This document shows, piece by piece, positions 58,701 through 64,000 of a stretch of DNA of 64,000 nt. The stretch covers positions 500,734 to 564,733 of the forward strand of contig MNCI01001040.1 of the NCBI GenBank assembly GCA_015680685.1. The letters are read 5' to 3'. The position numbers were made by a program, and so were the translations under genes. The DNA comes from Gnetum montanum. Lineage: Eukaryota; Streptophyta; Gnetopsida; Gnetales; Gnetaceae. How positions within the stretch are numbered: the stretch's first letter is position 1; each line of letters starts with the position of its first letter. The notes under the pieces were generated by a model. It was not told the DNA's origin and ran no database searches. It saw nothing but the letters and a program-made list of their open reading frames with translations.

Positions 58701-59733
58701 GCCAACCCTCTAGAGCACCACCTAGTGTCTTCCATTTAGAAGACATGTAAAGGTCATGGTGGCTATGCTACAAGAATGATTTGGACTACTAGCCTAGGGC
58801 TACAACATCTTCATACCAAAAGTGAGAATAAAGGAAAAATATGAGTTGTTCCATTAGTTCATATGTGAGAGTAACAGTGGTCGGCTATAGAACTAGGGCC
58901 TACACTTTCTAAACCTTCAGCTAAAGCACAAGGTGAACGAAAGGATTATTATTACTAACATCTTGTCATCAACCCACACCACTTATGTCCTTAGCCCTAC
59001 ACTCCCTATGATGAAGACGCTAAAGTATGGGGAGGAGGCAAATTTTGCCTATCTCCAAACTAGGTACCTTGTCTACCATTATAATGATGATGCTCTGAAG
59101 CTATGTTTTCCCTTCCTCATCTTAGCAATTCTGTGAAAGTGTGAAGTTCTTAGGTTGTAAATATTTTTATTCTAAAGAAAGACACCTTCACTAGGTCATT
59201 AAGAATCTACACCAAAGTTGGGCCATTCATCTAGGAGTCCAAGAGCCTAGCTCCTCTTTGGCACCTAAATCTAGTGAGCTCCATGGATTCTGTGAGGAAG
59301 TCTAATTGCAACTTCATGAGGTTTAGTCTACCTAACGAGAAATCCTTTCCATTCTACAACAGGCCATCTCTACCATCAATGCTCTAGACAAGAGGATGGC
59401 ATATATTGAAAAGGCATGTCCACCCTTAGATTTGTGATGATGAAGAAGAAGGGGAACCCTCCCAATTTGAGGAGGACATGGACATGAAAGTAGGCTTGGA
59501 GGCTTGATACGGCCTCAAAATTATGATGTTTTGCTTTTCTAACTTTGTGTTTTGGTTACCACTTTTATTCTTATTCATGGCCACCTTTTAATGTGAAAAA
59601 TTTTTTCAGCTAACTATGCTATGTTATGTTATGTTTTAATTTATATCATTATTGTATCTCTCTTGTATTGAGAGGTTATGTTTTCTTTTCACTTGTTGTG
59701 ACCAGGAACTAGCCACAGGCTAGTCAGGGGTTG
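55748..59733. other. 3' internal region of the second Athila-like element
   Basis: Mostly without genes. A 36-bp unit with ACCTTTAATCATGAGTCAAG is tandemly repeated at about 56215-56290. A plus-strand open stretch at 58310-58501 (MEDPMGNFDLLKIF) and weak continuation to about 59500 are unassigned. A 137-bp perfect tandem duplication lies at 58429-58702. The 3' LTR is preceded by CAGGGGTTG, a probable polypurine tract. Confidence 0.5.
58429..58702. repeat. 137-bp perfect tandem duplication
   Basis: 58429-58565 and 58566-58702 are identical by eye, beginning CAACCACATCAACGTGG. Perfect identity in a decayed element implies a recent duplication or an assembly artefact. Confidence 0.9.
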
Positions 59734-60856
59734 TGTAAAACCCCATAAACTATTTAATCTTATCTGGTATAGATAAGTATTTTTATTTTTTTTATTGTTT
59801 GACATATCAAAGATCATCAATTTTTGCTACATAAATCAATATGAACTAATGACGTTTATTTTTAGCTATCACAGGTAATCAAGAGAGTGATGCAAATTGA
59901 TATGTACAGCATCAACCTACAAAGAAATAGCAATGAGGATTGATATCTTGGATTTCTTAGAGCAAGGCCAAGAAGAACAATTTAGATATTAATTAAAGCA
60001 TAGGTACGTGACTTGAGGCGATAATCATGAAAGATCAAGGTTGTGGTGGAATTTAACAAACTGGGCATCGATGGACATCAATACATGCAACAAGGATCAA
60101 TTATCCTATATTTAATTTTAAAATATTCTTATGGTATAAATACATGCCCTGATTCATGCCAAGGGGGAGACAAATAGAGGGAAAGAAATATAGATACAAA
60201 GAATTGATACCCAAGCAAACCCACATCAAGTATAAGTTTAATTTTCATAGAAGTTATTAAGTGAATATTTGTTGGGCCTTGTGGCAACTATAGACCATTA
60301 GAGTCCATTGTTGGACTGTTGAGGTTGCTGCATGGTTAAGACAACAAGACAAAATCACATATTAGGTGAAGTCTCCCTTATAATCTTTAATATTCATGCA
60401 TGTATCTTTGACTTCAATTTGATTTAATCATAAATCTTCATTCTTGAACTTGTGATTAGAAGTTAGGATGAAGGTGCATGTTTTTACTTATGAGTGACAG
60501 TCATAAGTGTGGACTTTGTTTGGATTCAATACTGACCATTTATTATCTTGATGATCTTTTGACCTTGGAACCATTCCTCCATGACATACAACTAGTGGGT
60601 TAGTTACAAATAAGATGACAATCTTTACAATAAAGAATATATAATTATTAAAGGTATCCAACACCGAATTTTTCTTTGCTCATCCTTTTTGCACCATTAT
60701 CATGGAGGCTAGAAAAGTCAATCTTCATCAAGGGTTTTGTATGTTCAAATTTGTTATTTTTAAGACACATTTTATTTTAATTTATTTTATGTTTCTTTCA
60801 ATTAAGTAATTTAAGACAGTTTCTTTTACTTGTTTTTCCTACCTTAAAAAATCTAG
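59734..60856 (+). repeat. 3' LTR of the second Athila-like element
   Basis: Partner of 49003-50132, visibly diverged by scattered substitutions. Followed by ATGAG. Confidence 0.8.
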
Positions 60857-61064
60857 ATGAGTGTATATCACTTTAAATTCTTGGGGCACTAGAAGTTTTG
60901 ATTAATCATGCCTATGACAAAAATATATTTTGGATTAAAATAAAAATTCAATGTGATTAAATTACAATTATTATTTTTATTTTCTGAATGATTATGACTT
61001 TAGGGTTCATTCCAACCATCTCAAATAATATTCAGTAAGTCCTAGATAGCACACAAATCAAACT

Positions 61065-61980
61065 ACAAGTCCCCAAAAACAGTGCCAATGATGAGTGCCA
61101 AGTCAACCCTACACTTAATCATACAAATTACTAAGTGTTCATATGCAATCCAATTGAATTCCATGGACTTATAGCCTTCTAAGTACACTTGCCTCTAGGA
61201 GGTAAAACTAACCATTATAATTTTTATCTTCCCAATTATACTTGTGAAATGTAAAGGTTTGGTTAAGTGCAGCTAAGGCATATGATTTTTATCATTTTTA
61301 TGTTTAATGTTTTAAGTTGCCTAAAAATAAAGAATAAATAATTATATATTTAATTGCTAATTTACTCTAACTAACTAGCATTTAACTAATCCTAACGTAA
61401 GCATCTATTCCCACTTACCGTACACATCCTGAACACATTTAACGCTTTTGGGTTACCAAATGTTAAGCATTACTGGGATTACCAAGCACCAAACATATGC
61501 TCAAAGTGCTTGTACTTATGTGCTTAATTAATTACTATTTAATTTAGTTTAGCTAGCTTAATTAATTATTTATTCACTTAATACATTAAAGAAAATTTTT
61601 TAAATATTAAATGCATAAAGAAAATAATTAATCTATTTCAAAGTACTACAAGGTTTATCAGAAAGCTCATCTTTATCACCGCACACACTACCATGCTCAG
61701 GTACAAAAATGTTTGGATAAAGATCTATACATTCTTTGACTCCTACTACTAGCACTTAAAAAATATTCTAACTTTCAAGTGGAAAAACTACTACAGCTTC
61801 ATAACACCTATTAGACTTGTTACTATAAATGCAACTAGTGAGCATGTATTTATAGGCAAAAACAAACACTACATCGATGAGGTCACATCAATGCATCAAA
61901 TCATGCATCAACGTGATCGAGTTGATGGGGTCGCATCGACAAGGCCTTGTTGACATAACCCTTAACATGACTCATTACCT
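61065..61980 (-). repeat. Minus-strand Athila-type 5' LTR with primer-site relic
   Basis: The LTR on the plus strand starts TGATGAGTGCCAAG at 61089 and ends near ACATGACTCA. On the minus strand TTGGCACTGTTTTTGGGGAC follows CTCATCA, a decayed tRNA-Asp-type primer site. The reversed TATA block TATTTATAGGC is at about 61848. This is the 5' LTR of the minus-strand element whose gag is at 47412-48997. Confidence 0.65.
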
Positions 61981-62039
61981 ACCATAACGCAAAAAAGAGA
62001 AAGGGGACTATCATTTTGCTAACATTGCAATTAGAAAAG

Positions 62040-63425
62040 GATGACACATATTATCACTTAGGCAAATCCAATCATCAACATCCTCCTTCCTTTAATGTAG
62101 ATGACATGAAAAACCTATGGTTTAGTTCAACTTTGATAAGCAACTAAGAAAAGTAGAGAATAAAACCAAAGGGATCATAGTGGGAGAGTAAGCTAGATTA
62201 CCTATGTTTAATGATGCATGTGTATGTAACATGAAGAAGGATGATGATCCTATGGAGGAGGTGATTTAATGAAAATATTTATTGATCCAAAAATTAGTTT
62301 TAGACATATGACAAAGATCGAGAAAATGTGGGATTTAGTGGATGAAAAATTCATAACTGTAGTTAAAATAGTAGAGGAGAAAATAAAGCAAGTCATCACA
62401 TGAGACAAAGTTATAAAAAAAATAATAAAGAAGTAGACAAGAACATGTGCAACCATAAAGGTAAAGTTATTACAATGGAAGAGGTTGCTAACTCATATTC
62501 CCATACCAACACCAACATCCTTCAATGGCTCACAAGGGATGCCTTTAAAATAAAACACTCATCTGTAAACTATCATGTTAACCCATGTTGTTACTAATTG
62601 AATTAAAGTAAGTGACCTTTCTAGAAAGAAAATAGATTCTAGAAGTTCTTTCATTTACCTAGAGATTACAAGAAATACACTTTGCAAGGCTTTGTTAAAC
62701 TTAGGTTCTAGAGTTAATTTGATCTTTTAAGAAAAGTATAGAGTATGAAAATTACTACCACTCAAAAAGTATAACATCATATTGAAGCTTGCAAACTAGT
62801 CCATCACTATTCATTTAGGATAGGTGAAAGACATTGTGACCATCATTTGTAGGTGTTCCTATCTAGTAGATTTCCTAGTAATCCATGTAGACAACTAAAA
62901 AAGGAAGTTTCCTATAATTATGATAAAGGCTAAACTAAGCATAATTGATATGAAGCTTGAAATTAAAGATCTATCTTTGGAAATTTCCCAAACAAATGAG
63001 CATATTAAAATCAAGAAGAACAAAGTTCCATGCATCACATATAGTAACATGAGATGTAATTGCATGTAGAAAGCTTAGACAATAAGATAGAAAAATATCA
63101 CATCATGTAGTTCATGAACAAAAATAGTGTGAATGAAAAAATAATTATATGCAGATGCTACTAAACAACAAGATACCTAATGGCTGATAGTAGATGAAAG
63201 TTACAAATCATAAACTTACTTGAAGCCAGAAGAAGTATTAACTAGCTCCTACGTAGAAAAGTTAAATAAGATGGAAAAGATATGATAGTAACTCTTCTAA
63301 GTAGGACATGTAAAAGAGAAACCTATACCTCAACCAACTGAGCTAAAAGAATTATCAAAGTCAGTGGAATATGTTTTTCTTGAAGATTATAAATTGATAA
63401 TCATCAATGAAAAATAACTCATCCT
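62040..63425 (+). pseudogene. Plus-strand Athila-like gag end and protease remnant
   Basis: TKIEKMWDLVDEKF at about 62310 matches gag near 32040. Then THVVTN and ISRKK-type sequence leads to LCKALLNLGSRVNLI at about 62680, the protease active-site region with D-S-G changed to N-L-G. LVDFLVIHVDN and IKKNKVPCITYSNMRCNCM match the linker at 33120-33340. Heavily decayed. Confidence 0.7.
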
Positions 63426-63439
63426 TGAGATTTGGCAAT

Positions 63440-64000
63440 GCTTTATAACTAACTGTCAACCTAATGTTATACCTCCTCCTTTCATATCCTTGATAAATAT
63501 ATTAAGGTAATTCAAGACATGTATAAAGGAGCTACCACTAAAATTAAAACATCTTGTAGAATAACATCTAATTTTCTAGTCACAATAGCTCTACATCAAG
63601 GGTCTATGCTTAGTCCATACTTTTTTTCCATTATTATGGATGAATTAATAAAGGAAATACAAGATGAAATTTCTTAGTATATGTTATTTATAGATGATAT
63701 TATGTTGGTGGATACAACTCAAGAAAATATTGTTTCTAGAATAAATTAGTGGAGACATGCTCTAGATTCAAAAGACTTTAGAACTAAGAATAAACATCTG
63801 GAATGCAATTTTAATAACAGCATAAACAATGATGAAATAAAAGTGACAATTCATATAAAAAAGTCCATGACTAAAAATAGTTCCACTACCTAGAAATAAT
63901 CCTTCAATCAAATGGTAAATTTGATAAGAATACAAGAAATAGAATTGATGTAGGATGGTAAAAATGGAGACAAGCTAGTGGTGTTCTATGTGATAAAAGA
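63440..64000 (+). pseudogene. RTE-type LINE reverse transcriptase, partial
   Basis: VIQDMYKGATTKIKTSC, then LHQGSMLSPYFFSIIMDEL (motif B) and YMLFIDDIMLVD (motif C, Asp pair intact) at about 63670-63710, then INQWRHALDSKDF-like sequence, and IILQSNGKFDKNTRNRI and KWRQASGVLCD at the end. This motif series is typical of plant RTE non-LTR retrotransposons. Some stops and at least one frame change; it continues beyond the window. Confidence 0.8.

Larger units (their letters stand above)
49003..60856 (+). mobile_element. Second Athila-like element (11.9 kb)
   Basis: Direct LTRs at 49003-50132 and 59734-60856 begin TGTAATACCCCATAAAC / TGTAAAACCCCATAAAC. The interior has gag with a zinc knuckle, protease, RT, RNase H and integrase, then 4 kb of mostly non-coding sequence. 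Frameshifts separate the domains, unlike the element at 7178. No clear primer site follows the 5' LTR. It inserted into the minus-strand Athila gag whose halves lie on both sides. Confidence 0.8.

Noticed and set aside
58310-59520. Env-like gene in the second Athila-like element
   Set aside because: No signal peptide, transmembrane pattern or conserved motif could be supported; stops are frequent.

Overview
This is repeat-dense plant nuclear DNA. Every coding signal I can place belongs to a retroelement or to a gene carried by one, and I find no free-standing host gene, rRNA, tRNA or CRISPR array. The Tat-type and Athila-type Ty3/gypsy elements, their primer sites, the solo LTRs and the deep nesting point to a land plant with a large genome. 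A Penelope-like element (PLE) suggests a gymnosperm, fern or lycophyte rather than a typical flowering plant; that placement is inference. N runs at 4915-5218 and 38892-38905 mark a draft assembly.

Layout. 1-1.7 kb: minus-strand integrase remnant. 1.7-7.0 kb: LTR remnant, then a short non-autonomous LTR element (3294-6980). 7178-39346: an Athila-like element with a perfect 5-bp target duplication (GTAGT). Its gag is split by a Tat-like element (8537-30908), and that element carries a 4.2-kb PLE (19787-23993) between 45-bp perfect direct repeats. 39.35-49.0 kb: minus-strand Athila gag and stacked LTRs, including solo LTRs at 42236-43136 (GTTAC) and 46628-47406 (AGGTA). 49003-60856: another Athila-like element sitting in a minus-strand Athila gag whose 5' LTR lies at about 61.09-61.98 kb. 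62.0-63.4 kb: plus-strand Athila protease remnant. 63.44-64 kb: an RTE-type LINE running off the end.

The most notable content is in the Tat-like element. Between protease and reverse transcriptase it holds a complete antisense gene (19259 down to 14770). It has a TATA box, at least six exons with GT-AG introns that mostly keep phase, and an acidic terminal exon ending in a stop codon. Its first half reads as an NLI-interacting-factor/FCP1-like HAD phosphatase domain with degraded catalytic motifs. The PLE in the same interval has two reading frames (a Gln/Arg-Gly-rich ORF1 and a reverse transcriptase without a visible GIY-YIG domain), a hammerhead-ribozyme-like motif and a tandem-repeat 3' tail.

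Decay is unusual. The Tat gag and the Athila pol keep one frame over 2.8 and 3.7 kb while carrying about 12 and 28 in-frame stops, mostly TAG where CAG is expected. That fits C-to-T change at methylated CAG/CAA/CGA sites rather than indel decay.
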